From: Caulobacteraceae bacterium
Lineage (GTDB): Bacteria > Pseudomonadota > Alphaproteobacteria > Caulobacterales > Caulobacteraceae
Direction of reading: 5' to 3'
Length of the DNA: 51,625 bases
Assembly: GCA_028290905.1 (NCBI GenBank)
Contig: JAQGIW010000107.1
Coordinates: forward strand, 1 to 51,625
Position numbers and translations under genes: made by a program. The stretch's first letter is position 1. Each line of letters starts with the position of its first letter. The notes below the pieces were generated by a model that was not told the origin of the DNA, ran no database searches, and was given only the letters and a program-made list of their open reading frames with translations. Shown here in pieces: positions 24,374 to 33,030 of the stretch.

Positions 24374-25777
24374 TCAGACGGCGCCGAAGGTGACCGGGAG
24401 GCTCCAGCAGCTATGCATATCGCCGAGGCGCAGGGACCGAATCGTCGGCGCCGCTCCGGCGCTGAGGCGCAAATGGGTCAGCCGGTCGAGCAGGACGTTG
24501 GATGCGGCCACGGCCGTGTCGCGCGTCAGGGCGTAGAGCGAGCGCGGGCGGTCCTCGGGCAAGGCCGGGAAGCGCGAGGGTTTGCCCAGGCCAAAGGCGA
24601 TGCCGGCGGGCAGGCCGTCCGCCCTGTATTGCCCCCGGGGCTCACGCGGGCACAGGTCCTTGCGCTCAACGATGAAGCGATGGGGCTCGGCGAAGATGCG
24701 CGGGTCGCGGTTTGCGGCGCCGGCCGCGCTGACCACCAGCGCTCCCTCTGGGAGAAGAAATCCGAAGCGCTCAACCTCGTGACGGGCGAAGCGGCGCGCA
24801 GTGAGCACCGGCGCCGAATGGCGCAAGGTCTCGAGCCAGGCGAACCTCACCAGCCGCCGTTCCTTGACCACGCGATCGAGCTGGTCGGGGTGGGTCAGAA
24901 GGAGGAACCAGAGATTGGCGAGGCCGCCATGGAGCGTTTCGTGATCGCCTTCCAGGAGGGTGGCCACCACGTCCTCGGCGGTGGCCGGCCCGTCGGGCAG
25001 GTCCAGGGTGGCGATAGCGGAGATCATGTCCTCGCCTGGCTCGCGGCGGCGCGCCTCGAGCAGTGGCCGGAAATAGTTCGCGAAGTCGCGCATGGCCTGT
25101 CGCCCGTCGCGCTCAGCCTCTGGGTCCCAGTCCCAGCCGCGCTGCATGGTCCAGTAGTGCTGGACGAAGAGGTCGAAGTCTTGGGCCGGAATGTCCAGGA
25201 CGCGGGCCAGCAACTCCAGCGGATAGCGGGCGGCAAACGCAATCGCCAAGTCCGCGTGTCCATCCGAGGCGAAACCATCGATGAGTGCGTGAGCGACTGG
25301 GATGGCGTGCCGGTCCATTTGCGCCGCCTGACTGAACAGCACCGGCAGCTCGCTGCGAAGGTCCCGTCCGAAGGCGTCGTCGCCGTAGAACCAGAGCTTC
25401 GGGCGCGTTTCGAAATTGGCGTCGTCGACAAACACCGAGGTGACATCGTCGTAGCGGCTGATCCAATAGGAATTGCCGATCCAGTCGCGATAGCAGGGAT
25501 AGTTCTCGCGCAGGATTTCGAAGGTGGGGTAGGGGTCGCGGGCGAATTCCGGCGACACCAGGCGCAGGGGATTGAGCTTTTCGGTCGATTGCTGAACGCG
25601 CATCCGCTGGTGCACTTCGTAGCTGCGATAGCCCGCCCCCTTGGTGACGGCTCGCGGGGCGACGGCGACGCCGTTTCGCCCCAAGGTGGGGGGGCCGACC
25701 CAAAGCGAGGTGTCGAGGGTGTCGGCGGCCGGCGCAGGGTTCTGCAGGGTCAAACCGTCGGCCCTAGGCAAGGTCAT
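24374..25777 (-). CDS. cytochrome P450-fold protein without the heme-ligand cysteine
   Basis: A 467-residue P450 homologue. The fold is clearly P450: FARDPYPTFEILRENYPCYR and ISRYDDVTSVFVDD near residues 78-118, an I-helix segment LLEGDHETLHGGLANLW near 285, the K-helix ETLRHS (ExxR), and the meander EPHRFIVERKD. At the heme loop, where FGxGxHxCxG is expected, the sequence reads FGLGKPSRFPALPEDRPRS, with Arg402 at the cysteine position; no cysteine is nearby. The reading frame stays open and P450-like to the end (DTAVAASNVLLDRLTHLRL, then LPVTF), so this is not a simple frameshift. Its ATG lies inside the end of the canonical P450 gene (14-base overlap), so the two are probably made together. 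Confidence 0.88.
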   Translation of the reverse strand: MTLPRADGLTLQNPAPAADTLDTSLWVGPPTLGRNGVAVAPRAVTKGAGYRSYEVHQRMRVQQSTEKLNPLRLVSPEFARDPYPTFEILRENYPCYRDWIGNSYWISRYDDVTSVFVDDANFETRPKLWFYGDDAFGRDLRSELPVLFSQAAQMDRHAIPVAHALIDGFASDGHADLAIAFAARYPLELLARVLDIPAQDFDLFVQHYWTMQRGWDWDPEAERDGRQAMRDFANYFRPLLEARRREPGEDMISAIATLDLPDGPATAEDVVATLLEGDHETLHGGLANLWFLLLTHPDQLDRVVKERRLVRFAWLETLRHSAPVLTARRFARHEVERFGFLLPEGALVVSAAGAANRDPRIFAEPHRFIVERKDLCPREPRGQYRADGLPAGIAFGLGKPSRFPALPEDRPRSLYALTRDTAVAASNVLLDRLTHLRLSAGAAPTIRSLRLGDMHSCWSLPVTFGAV

Positions 25778-27197
25778 AGTCCAGCCACAGCTCCCGCACG
25801 GATCCCAGGCCGACCGGCGCCAGCGAGATTCCGTCGACGTCCTTGGGCATCCTGTCCACCCGGATTCGCGGGTTCTTCATCCGACGGCTCAAGACCCGCG
25901 AGCCGATCGTGGCCTCCTGGTGGGCGATCCAGGCGCCTGGGCAAAGGTGAGGGCCGACGCCGAACGCCATGTGACTGTGGCGACCCTGGCTGGCGAAACC
26001 GCTACGCAGCAGCTTGCCGGTGTAGAGATCAGGCCGGAACACGTCGAATCGCTCCGGGTCCTTGAAGATGCGCTCGTCATGGTTGGCCGACACATCGACC
26101 ATGTTCATCAGCGAGCCGGCCGGAACGCGCTGACCGTGCATGACGATGTCGAAACTGTTGTGCCGCGGCTGCCCGCCGATGGGGGTGGAATGCCGTAGCG
26201 TCTCGTGGAAGACCATGTCCCACAGGCGTTCGTCGGCCAGCACCCGGCCCGACTGGTCGCCGTGCTGCAGGAGCAGGTACCACATGTTCATGATCGCTCC
26301 GCGGGTGGTCTCGCCGCCGCCGCCGACCACGAGGGCGATATTGGAGGTGATCTCCTCGGTGGAGAGATAGTCGCCGTCGATCTTCGTCTCGCATAGCTTG
26401 GAGATGACGTCCTTGCCGACCGCCTTACCGTCGCGATCGTAGAGATAGGTCGGTCGGACCCGGCGCTCTTCGACCATGCCCTGGACGTAGTCCTCCAAAT
26501 CCTGCCGCGCCTCGAGACCCATCTTCTGGGTCTCCGAGCCGCCCAGCCCCGACATCATGGAATTGTACCAGTAGTAGAACTGGCCGCGGGCTTCCTCGGG
26601 AAAGCCGAGCACACCGCAGACCACGGAGATCGGGAACTCGTTGGCGAACGCCCTGCCGATCTCGACAGTGCGCACGCCGCCCTGGTCGCACACGATGGTC
26701 CCCTCGGCCGCCAGGTCGTCCCAAGCCGAGATCATGCTGTCGGCCAGACGCTCGATGATCGGAATGCGAGCTTCCAGGGACTGCCCCACCAGGTGTTGAC
26801 CATAGAGGTTGCGGCGGCGCTTGTGCTCTATCCCGCTCAACTCGAGTTGGGTGTTGCCCAGAACGCCGCTCGAGGACCCTTTGGGAATGGTGTTGAAACC
26901 CTCATCGTCGAAGTAACAGCGCGTGATGTCGTCGTAGCGGGTGACGTAGTAGCAGTTATGCAACTTGTCGCGGAACACCGGATAGTGGTCCCGCATGATC
27001 CGATAGTATGGATAGGGATTGCGGAAGAACTCGGCGCTGTCGAAGACGCGCGGATCGATCAGCGGCGTACCGTCGGCAGCGCGGCCCATGTCGCAGGCCT
27101 GGCCGACGGGCATCAGCGGGAATTCCGCGGCCGAGCGATCCGCGTCGCCGCGGGCCGTCCGCTCCAGGGTTTGGGCAAAGGGACAGGCTTGGGTCAT
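25764..27197 (-). CDS. cytochrome P450 (canonical)
   Basis: A 477-residue bacterial class I P450 monooxygenase, soluble, needing a ferredoxin and reductase. Landmarks: FRNPYPYYRIMRDHYPVFRD near residue 58, I-helix VVGGGGETTRGAIMNMW near 290, ExxR as HETLRHS, meander DPERFDVFRPD, and heme loop AFGVGPHLCPGAW with Cys419. The N-terminus is longer than usual (about 45 residues before IDPRVF), with no membrane anchor. It probably hydroxylates the hydrophobic substrate of the island. Upstream (27256) is an operator-like site; downstream it overlaps the cysteine-less homologue, a pairing that suggests a joint role. Confidence 0.95.
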   Translation of the reverse strand: MTQACPFAQTLERTARGDADRSAAEFPLMPVGQACDMGRAADGTPLIDPRVFDSAEFFRNPYPYYRIMRDHYPVFRDKLHNCYYVTRYDDITRCYFDDEGFNTIPKGSSSGVLGNTQLELSGIEHKRRRNLYGQHLVGQSLEARIPIIERLADSMISAWDDLAAEGTIVCDQGGVRTVEIGRAFANEFPISVVCGVLGFPEEARGQFYYWYNSMMSGLGGSETQKMGLEARQDLEDYVQGMVEERRVRPTYLYDRDGKAVGKDVISKLCETKIDGDYLSTEEITSNIALVVGGGGETTRGAIMNMWYLLLQHGDQSGRVLADERLWDMVFHETLRHSTPIGGQPRHNSFDIVMHGQRVPAGSLMNMVDVSANHDERIFKDPERFDVFRPDLYTGKLLRSGFASQGRHSHMAFGVGPHLCPGAWIAHQEATIGSRVLSRRMKNPRIRVDRMPKDVDGISLAPVGLGSVRELWLDYDLA

Positions 27198-27253
27198 GAG
27201 CTTTTTCCTCGCGGCGCAACCGTAGGCGGTCGCCCGCCACGCGTCAAGAAACC

Positions 27254-27272
27254 GAAACGTGTAGCACTTTTA
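27254..27272. promoter_or_regulatory. operator-like site upstream of the P450 pair
   Basis: About 58 bases upstream of the P450 start the minus strand reads GCTACACGTTTCGGTTTC, matching AACACGTTGCGCTTT at most positions; the plus strand reads AACGTGTAGCACTTTT. It overlaps the stop codon of the upstream SDR gene. Confidence 0.48.
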
Positions 27273-28196
27273 AGCGTTCGTCGGCTTCCCCACGGCCAAG
27301 TGTTCCACAGGCTCGGGCGCGTCGGTCCAGGGCGGCGGTCCGAAATCGCGGAGCGGTTGGCCGGTGAAGTCGGCGCGCTCGCGCATGCGCACGTCCCAAC
27401 GCTTTCGCGGACCCAGTTCGATGGGATAGCCAGCCCACACGCCGATGTTCTCGCCGGTACGGCCGTCCTTCAGGAGGTCGACGAGCAGCTGCGCGATATC
27501 CGCCGGGTCCATGAAGGTCGCCAGGATCTCCGCCGGCGGCCCGTCCGGCCCGCCGAGGTGCGCGAGCTTGCCACCGGGCTTGAAGAGAGCGCGGAGCATC
27601 TCGGTGTCGGTCGGACCCATCGCAAGGGCGTTGACACGGATGTTGTGCGGAGCCAAAGCCTGCGCCCCCGCGTCGGTGAGCCCGTTCAGCGCCCATTTGG
27701 ACGCGTTGTAGAGATCAGTGTCGGGGGCGTTGACGCCTTCCCGGCGCTTGGGCAGCACATAGTCGGTGCTGATGTTGACGATGTCGCCGCCGCCTCGGAC
27801 TATCATGTGCGGCGCGACGAGGCGGCTCATCATCATCACCGCCCTGACGTTGACGTCGATCACCGCGTCGAAGTCTTCCAGAGCCTTTTCCCACGGGTCG
27901 GTGACGGGGGTGGAGCGCCAGACGGCGGCGTTGTTGATCAGAATGTCGATCCCGCCGAACCGGGCGGCGGTGTCGGCGACGAACCCCTCGCAGGCCGCGC
28001 GCCGGGCGATGTTGAACACGCCGGACAGCACGCCGCCGCCGCGCGCCGCGATGCTCTCGCCGACGGCGACGACGTCGGGGCGGATATCGCAGATGGCGAC
28101 TGCGGCGCCTTCGTCAGCCAGGCGTTCGGCGAAGGCTCGGCCCAGGCCTTGGGCGGCGCCGGTTACGATGGCGGTCTTACCGCTGAGATAGGCCAT
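27270..28196 (-). CDS. SDR family oxidoreductase (GRTGENIGVW group, long)
   Basis: A 308-residue SDR, about 40 residues longer than its paralogues at 22082 and 28256 because of a C-terminal extension (RERADFTGQPLRDFGPPPW onward). Cofactor loop GAAQGLGRA with CDIRPD after beta-2, ILINNAAVWR, serine region NISTDYVLPKRREG, and catalytic YNASKWA. The shared GRTGENIGVWAGYPIEL precedes the extension. Probably an NAD-dependent alcohol dehydrogenase for an island intermediate. It follows the 28256 gene on the same strand, 59 bases apart, so they may be co-transcribed. Confidence 0.9.
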   Translation of the reverse strand: MAYLSGKTAIVTGAAQGLGRAFAERLADEGAAVAICDIRPDVVAVGESIAARGGGVLSGVFNIARRAACEGFVADTAARFGGIDILINNAAVWRSTPVTDPWEKALEDFDAVIDVNVRAVMMMSRLVAPHMIVRGGGDIVNISTDYVLPKRREGVNAPDTDLYNASKWALNGLTDAGAQALAPHNIRVNALAMGPTDTEMLRALFKPGGKLAHLGGPDGPPAEILATFMDPADIAQLLVDLLKDGRTGENIGVWAGYPIELGPRKRWDVRMRERADFTGQPLRDFGPPPWTDAPEPVEHLAVGKPTNA

Positions 28197-28255
28197 GGCG
28201 ATCCTCCTCCTCCTTCCACCTCAACCCTCTGGCCCGCCACCCGGGCCCTGCCGCC

Positions 28256-29059
28256 CTATGCGGCGACGGGGACAGGCTTGGCGGCCGGGACCGGCTTCAG
28301 CTCGATCTCGAAGCCGACCCAAACACCGATGTTTTCACCGGTGCGACCGGTATGCCCCTCGCCGATGAGTTGGATCGCGAGGTCGCACACAGCCTCGGGT
28401 TTCATCCATGAGGCCACGTCCGCCTCCGAGGGCGCATTGTTGTGGAAGCCGCGCAGCATGTGGGAGTCGGTCGCCCCCATGGAGAAGCTGTTGACGCGGA
28501 TGTTGTGCGGCGCGAGGGCCTTGGCCCAGGTCAGCGTCAGGCCGAGCACGCCCCACTTCGATACGTCGTAGAGATCCATCGCACTCCCCCCCGCGGTCGG
28601 TCGGCCGGGATGTGTGTGCACGTGATCGGTGGCGATGTTGATGATGTGGCCGCCGCCGGCGGCGGTCATGACGGGGATCACCGCCCTGCCAAACAGGAAG
28701 ACGCCCTTCATGTTCGTACCGATCAGGACATCGTAATCCTGGAGAGACTTGTCGAGCGGGTCCTTGGCGTCCCCGCCGCGCCACACGCCGGCATTGGAAA
28801 TCAGGATGTCGATCTTGCCGAACTCGGCCAGCGCGCCGTCGACCACCCGCCGCACATCCGCGGGTTTCGAGACGTCGGCCACATGGCCGATCGCGCGCAC
28901 CCCCAGACGAACGAGCTCCTCCGCCACCCGCACGATTTCTGGCCGGATGTCGCAGACGACGACATCGCACCCCTCGCGGGCGAGAGCTTCGGCGTATTGC
29001 CGTCCAAGCCCCACGGCCGCCCCGGTGACCAGGGCGACCTGACCTTGCAGCCGAGCCAT
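28256..29059 (-). CDS. SDR family oxidoreductase (GRTGENIGVW group)
   Basis: A 267-residue SDR very similar in layout to the 22082 protein: loop GAAVGLGRQ, CDIRPE, ILISNAGVWRGG, serine-region variant NIATDHVHTHPGRPTAG, catalytic YDVSKWGVLG, and GRTGENIGVWVGFEIEL near the end. The matched ATDHVHT and PGRPT segments point to recent duplication. It is the first gene of a pair with the longer SDR at 27270. The ATG at 29059 follows GGGAGACGCTTGAG. Expected role: NAD-dependent dehydrogenation of a hydroxyl made by a P450. Confidence 0.91.
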   Translation of the reverse strand: MARLQGQVALVTGAAVGLGRQYAEALAREGCDVVVCDIRPEIVRVAEELVRLGVRAIGHVADVSKPADVRRVVDGALAEFGKIDILISNAGVWRGGDAKDPLDKSLQDYDVLIGTNMKGVFLFGRAVIPVMTAAGGGHIINIATDHVHTHPGRPTAGGSAMDLYDVSKWGVLGLTLTWAKALAPHNIRVNSFSMGATDSHMLRGFHNNAPSEADVASWMKPEAVCDLAIQLIGEGHTGRTGENIGVWVGFEIELKPVPAAKPVPVAA

Positions 29060-29110
29060 CTCAAGCGTCTCCCGTCGCGCGGCGCGCGATTCTGTCTTCT
29101 CGCTTCAATT

Positions 29111-29124
29111 ATAGAACGCGTTAC
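29111..29124. promoter_or_regulatory. AACGCGTT operator-like palindrome
   Basis: The palindrome AACGCGTT at 29115-29122 lies 56 bases upstream of the SDR start at 29059; on the minus strand it reads GTAACGCGTTCTATAATTG, where TATAAT is also visible as a possible -10 element. Confidence 0.5.
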
Positions 29125-29142
29125 GGCCGACTTGGCAAGCCT

Positions 29143-29433
29143 TCAACCTTCTGAAGCCTTGAGCCGGTCGATCGCGGCGCGGGCGCCGGCCTTGTCGGTG
29201 AACCACTCGGCATTCACTTTCAGGAAGGGTGCGTTTTCCGGGGAGAGATCGTGCTCTTCGTAAATCGCCGCCACCGGGCAGGCCTCCACGCAAACGGCGC
29301 AGTTGATGCATTCCTCCGGATTGATATGGCACATCCGATCTTCGGACTCGACATAGATGCAATCGACCGGACAGACAGCGACGCAGGACTGGTCCTTTAC
29401 ATCGAGACAGGCGCTCGTAATGACATAGGTCAT
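29143..29433 (-). CDS. ferredoxin, [3Fe-4S]/[4Fe-4S] long-chain type
   Basis: A 96-residue ferredoxin beginning MTYVITSACLDVKDQSC. The first cluster region is C-x7-C-x3-CP (the middle cysteine of the usual CxxC is Val), consistent with a [3Fe-4S] centre; the second region EECINCAVCVEACPVAAIYEE has CxxCxxCxxxCP for a [4Fe-4S] centre. The C-terminal helix KAGARAAIDRLK is typical of the long form. It is probably an electron donor in the cytoplasm, for a P450 or another oxygenase here. ATG 29433 is preferred over GTG 29451 because MTYVIT is the conserved family start. Two inverted repeats lie just upstream. Confidence 0.92.
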   Translation of the reverse strand: MTYVITSACLDVKDQSCVAVCPVDCIYVESEDRMCHINPEECINCAVCVEACPVAAIYEEHDLSPENAPFLKVNAEWFTDKAGARAAIDRLKASEG

Positions 29434-29455
29434 GAGTTCATTCTTGCTCACATCG

Positions 29456-29473
29456 GTCGGCTAACGAGCCGAC
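29456..29473. promoter_or_regulatory. hairpin GTCGGCT-AACG-AGCCGAC upstream of ferredoxin
   Basis: A perfect 7-base stem with a 4-base loop starts 23 bases before the ferredoxin ATG. It may be a leader hairpin or an operator; no T-run follows on either strand, so a terminator is less likely. Confidence 0.45.
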
Positions 29474-29492
29474 ACCTCAACTCATCTGTTTC

Positions 29493-29509
29493 GTCGGAAC
29501 AGTTCCGAC
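29493..29509. promoter_or_regulatory. palindrome GTCGGAAC-A-GTTCCGAC upstream of ferredoxin
   Basis: A perfect 8+1+8 inverted repeat lies 60 bases upstream of the ferredoxin start and is flanked by direct repeats of CTGTTTCG at 29486-29493 and 29514-29521. It differs from the AACRYGTT sites, so a second regulator probably controls the ferredoxin gene. Confidence 0.5.
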
Positions 29510-29638
29510 AAACCTGTTTCGCTGCGGCCCAGGAATTGAAGGCTCGTCCAGGCCTCGTGGTCACCACCCCGGCCAAAGCCACTGCGGCGTCTGGTTGGCG
29601 GCAGACCCAAGCGGGCAAATTCCGTCTTGCAATAGCGG

Positions 29639-29653
29639 AACACGTTGTTACTT
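29639..29653 (+). promoter_or_regulatory. operator-like site AACACGTT
   Basis: AACACGTTGTTACTTT begins at 29639 in the ~400-base gap before the reductase gene (29841). A consensus AGGAGG follows directly at 29655-29660. Apart from this site and the two inverted repeats nearer the ferredoxin, the 29434-29840 gap holds only a doubtful 57-codon frame. Confidence 0.48.
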
Positions 29654-29670
29654 TAGGAGGCGGGACATCG

Positions 29671-30869
<1,199 letters not shown>

Positions 30870-30878
30870 GGCTCCGTC

Positions 30879-31187
30879 ATGAAGATCATAGCCATCGACC
30901 GGGAGGGCGCCGAACACTCGCTGGAGGGACGCGACGGCTGGACCGTGATGGAGATCCTGCGTAACGCGGGCCTGCCCATCGAAGCCGAGTGCGGCGGGGC
31001 CTGCGCCTGCGCCACCTGTCATGTCTACGTCGATGAAGCCTGGTTCGACCGGCTGCCGCCGCGGTCTGAATTCGAGACCGAGATGCTGGACATGGCGACG
31101 GCCTACGAACCCAACTCCCGCCTGTCGTGCCAGATCACCTGCGCCGCCGGTCTGGACGGGCTGAGGGTCACCATCGCCCCGGAGTGA
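30879..31187 (+). CDS. [2Fe-2S] ferredoxin, adrenodoxin/putidaredoxin type
   Basis: A 102-residue vertebrate/bacterial adrenodoxin-type ferredoxin. Cluster ligands are in ECGGACACATCHVYVDEAW (C-x5-C-x2-C) near residue 38 and SRLSCQI near 82. WTVMEILRNAGLPIEAEC and FETEMLDMATAYEPNSRLSC are family-typical. It should shuttle electrons from the adjacent FAD reductase to P450s. It is one of three ferredoxins in the island and the only [2Fe-2S] one. It converges on the SDR gene at 31217. Confidence 0.95.
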   Translation: MKIIAIDREGAEHSLEGRDGWTVMEILRNAGLPIEAECGGACACATCHVYVDEAWFDRLPPRSEFETEMLDMATAYEPNSRLSCQITCAAGLDGLRVTIAPE

Positions 31188-31216
31188 GGGAGGCCCGCAA
31201 GGCTGCCCTCGCGGCG

Positions 31217-31984
31217 TCAAGAGCCCCCGGTCACATAGAGGCACTGGCCCGTGATCCAGCTCGCCGCCGGCGAGGCGAGAAACACCACCGCCGCGCCGAT
31301 GTCGGTGGGAAGACCGTAGCGGGCCAGCGGGATGTTCAGAGTCTTCAGGAACGCCTCGGCCTTCTCCTCGTCCAGCCGGATTGACTCGTCGAAGTTCTGA
31401 GTCCTGATCGGCCCGGGACCGATGGCGTTCACGCGGATCCTCGGCGCCAGTTCGATGGCCAGGGTCTGGGTCAGGCTGTTCACGGCCGCCTTGGCCGCGG
31501 CATAGGGTCCGTTCTTGATGTGGCCCCCGTGCGCGGCGCGCGAGGAGGTGTTGATGATGGCGCCCCCTTCCGTCATGCGCCTGGCCGCCGCGACCGCGCC
31601 GGTCCACACGGCCTTGAGGTTGAGGTCCATCTGAGCGTCCCAGCGATCCTCCGGCGTGCGGGTGAGGTAGCGTGGCGTGGCGTCGGGGAGGCCTCCGGCG
31701 TTGTTGACCCAGATGCTGAAGCCACCGAACTCGGCGGCGGCGGTGTCCGCCAGCTGCTCCACCTCACCCGGAGCCGTGACATCCACCACGTACGCCGCCG
31801 CCTTTCGCCCCATGCCCCGGATCTCATCGGCGACCCCCTCCACGTCGGCGCGTGAACGGGCGACAACGGCGACATCCGCGCCGGCCTCGGCAAGGCAGAG
31901 CGCGATGCCTCGCCCTATGCCCTTGCCGCCACCCGTGACCACCGCGACCTGGCCGTCCAACCTGAACAGTTCGAGCACCGACAT
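31217..31984 (-). CDS. SDR family oxidoreductase (FRLDG group)
   Basis: A 255-residue SDR starting MSVLELFRLDGQVAVVTGG with loop GGGKGIGRG, IWVNNAGG, IINTSSRAAHG and catalytic YAAAKAAVN. The end, SPAASWITGQCLYVTGG, matches its relatives at 20428 and 36428. Start ATG 31984 has GGGAGG nine bases before it. It is divergent from the TetR gene across 184 bases, an arrangement often seen when a regulator controls its neighbour. Substrate unknown. Confidence 0.92.
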   Translation of the reverse strand: MSVLELFRLDGQVAVVTGGGKGIGRGIALCLAEAGADVAVVARSRADVEGVADEIRGMGRKAAAYVVDVTAPGEVEQLADTAAAEFGGFSIWVNNAGGLPDATPRYLTRTPEDRWDAQMDLNLKAVWTGAVAAARRMTEGGAIINTSSRAAHGGHIKNGPYAAAKAAVNSLTQTLAIELAPRIRVNAIGPGPIRTQNFDESIRLDEEKAEAFLKTLNIPLARYGLPTDIGAAVVFLASPAASWITGQCLYVTGGS

Positions 31985-32030
31985 GCGTGCATTCCTCCCG
32001 CGGGGCGTGCCCTTCGCGCCCGACTTCCGT

Positions 32031-32047
32031 CGCACGTTACGATTTCC
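32031..32047. promoter_or_regulatory. operator-like site in the SDR/TetR divergent region
   Basis: CGCACGTTACGATTTCC (32031-32047) resembles the island motif and lies 47 bases upstream of the SDR start (31984) and about 120 bases upstream of the TetR gene. Related half-sites ACGCGTGATAACGCC (32070s) and GACGTAACAC (32117 region) are in the same gap. Confidence 0.38.
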
Positions 32048-32168
32048 GCGCAAATGCGCCAATCCGACGCGTGATAACGCCGGTAAGTGGGCATTTGAAA
32101 TAGGATGATCCCTGAGTGACGTAACACAGACTCGCGCTGAGCCACGCCCCGTCCCATAATGGGGGGCC

Positions 32169-32930
32169 ATGAGCCCAAGAACGCTGCAAAAGACACCTGT
32201 CGAGGGACAAGACGCGGAGCCCCAGGCCGCCTCAGCGTCAGAGACCAAGCCGACTCCCCGCCTCAGGCGGGGACGCTATATCAGCGATTCGATCCTGGAG
32301 CGGCGGCGGCGTATGCTCGAAGTCGCCAAGGCGATGATCGCCGAAGGGGGCAGCGCCGGGTTCACGATCCGCGAGTTGGGCCGGCGGGCCAAGGTTTCGG
32401 TAACGACGATTTACGCCACCTATGGTGACAAGGAGGGCCTGATCGCCGCCGCGATCCAGGACTATTACGATGGACTGCCGGTGGCTCGCGCTCGCCAGAC
32501 AACCAGCCTGCCCGGCCTCCTGGCCGCGACCGACCTGGCGAGGGACGCGATTCTCGGCAACAAACCCTATGCTCGGCAGTACGCGGAGCTGTATTTTTCC
32601 GGTACGCTCGACGCCCGAATCTACAAGGTCATTCAGGAAACCGCAACGGCTTCCGCCGGCCAGATGCCCTGGCTCCAGAAGATCATGCGCGACGGCGATC
32701 TGATCCCGGGTCTGGAACTTGGTTACATTGTCACGTTGCTGGCCAATCAACGCCTGATGGTCCTTCACGACTGGGCCCAGGGTCGAGTCAAGGACGAGGA
32801 TTTGTCGACAGCGACCAAGATGGCGTTCCTGATCATGATGCGCGGCCTGACTCGCGGCCCGACCCAGGCGCGACTCGAGGTCGAGCTCAAGAAGTTGTTG
32901 CGGACCGCCGGGAACGGATCGTCCGAGTAG
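32169..32930 (+). CDS. TetR family transcriptional regulator
   Basis: A 253-residue TetR-type repressor. After a ~35-residue polar N-terminal extension, the helix-turn-helix region spans about residues 43-90: ILERRRRMLEVAKAMIAEG, FTIRELGRRAKVSVTTIYA, TYGDKEGLIAAAI. The C-terminal ligand domain is all-helical (RQYAELYFSGTLDARIYKV, IVTLLANQRLMVLHDW). TetR proteins commonly bind a pathway substrate or CoA intermediate and release a palindromic operator. It is the only regulator in the island, which makes it the best candidate for the repeated AACRYGTT motif. It is divergent from the SDR at 31217. Confidence 0.92.
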   Translation: MSPRTLQKTPVEGQDAEPQAASASETKPTPRLRRGRYISDSILERRRRMLEVAKAMIAEGGSAGFTIRELGRRAKVSVTTIYATYGDKEGLIAAAIQDYYDGLPVARARQTTSLPGLLAATDLARDAILGNKPYARQYAELYFSGTLDARIYKVIQETATASAGQMPWLQKIMRDGDLIPGLELGYIVTLLANQRLMVLHDWAQGRVKDEDLSTATKMAFLIMMRGLTRGPTQARLEVELKKLLRTAGNGSSE

Positions 32931-32940
32931 CGCTAACTCC

Positions 32941-32957
32941 GCAACACGTTGCGCTTT
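32941..32957 (+). promoter_or_regulatory. operator-like site GCAAC-AC-GTTGC + CTTT
   Basis: GCAACACGTTGC is an inverted repeat with a 2-base centre, followed by GCTTT. It lies 74 bases upstream of the carboxymuconolactone-decarboxylase-fold gene and just after the TetR stop. Used as the reference copy of the motif. Confidence 0.5.
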
Positions 32958-33030
32958 GGGGCGTCTCGTGCTTGTCTGTGGCGGACGGCCGGCCGGCCTC
33001 TCGACCGCCCGTCGGACAGGGAAAAGCGCC

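Noticed and set aside
31188-31216. possible terminator between the [2Fe-2S] ferredoxin and the convergent SDR
   Set aside because: The 29-base gap has no convincing inverted repeat or T-run.
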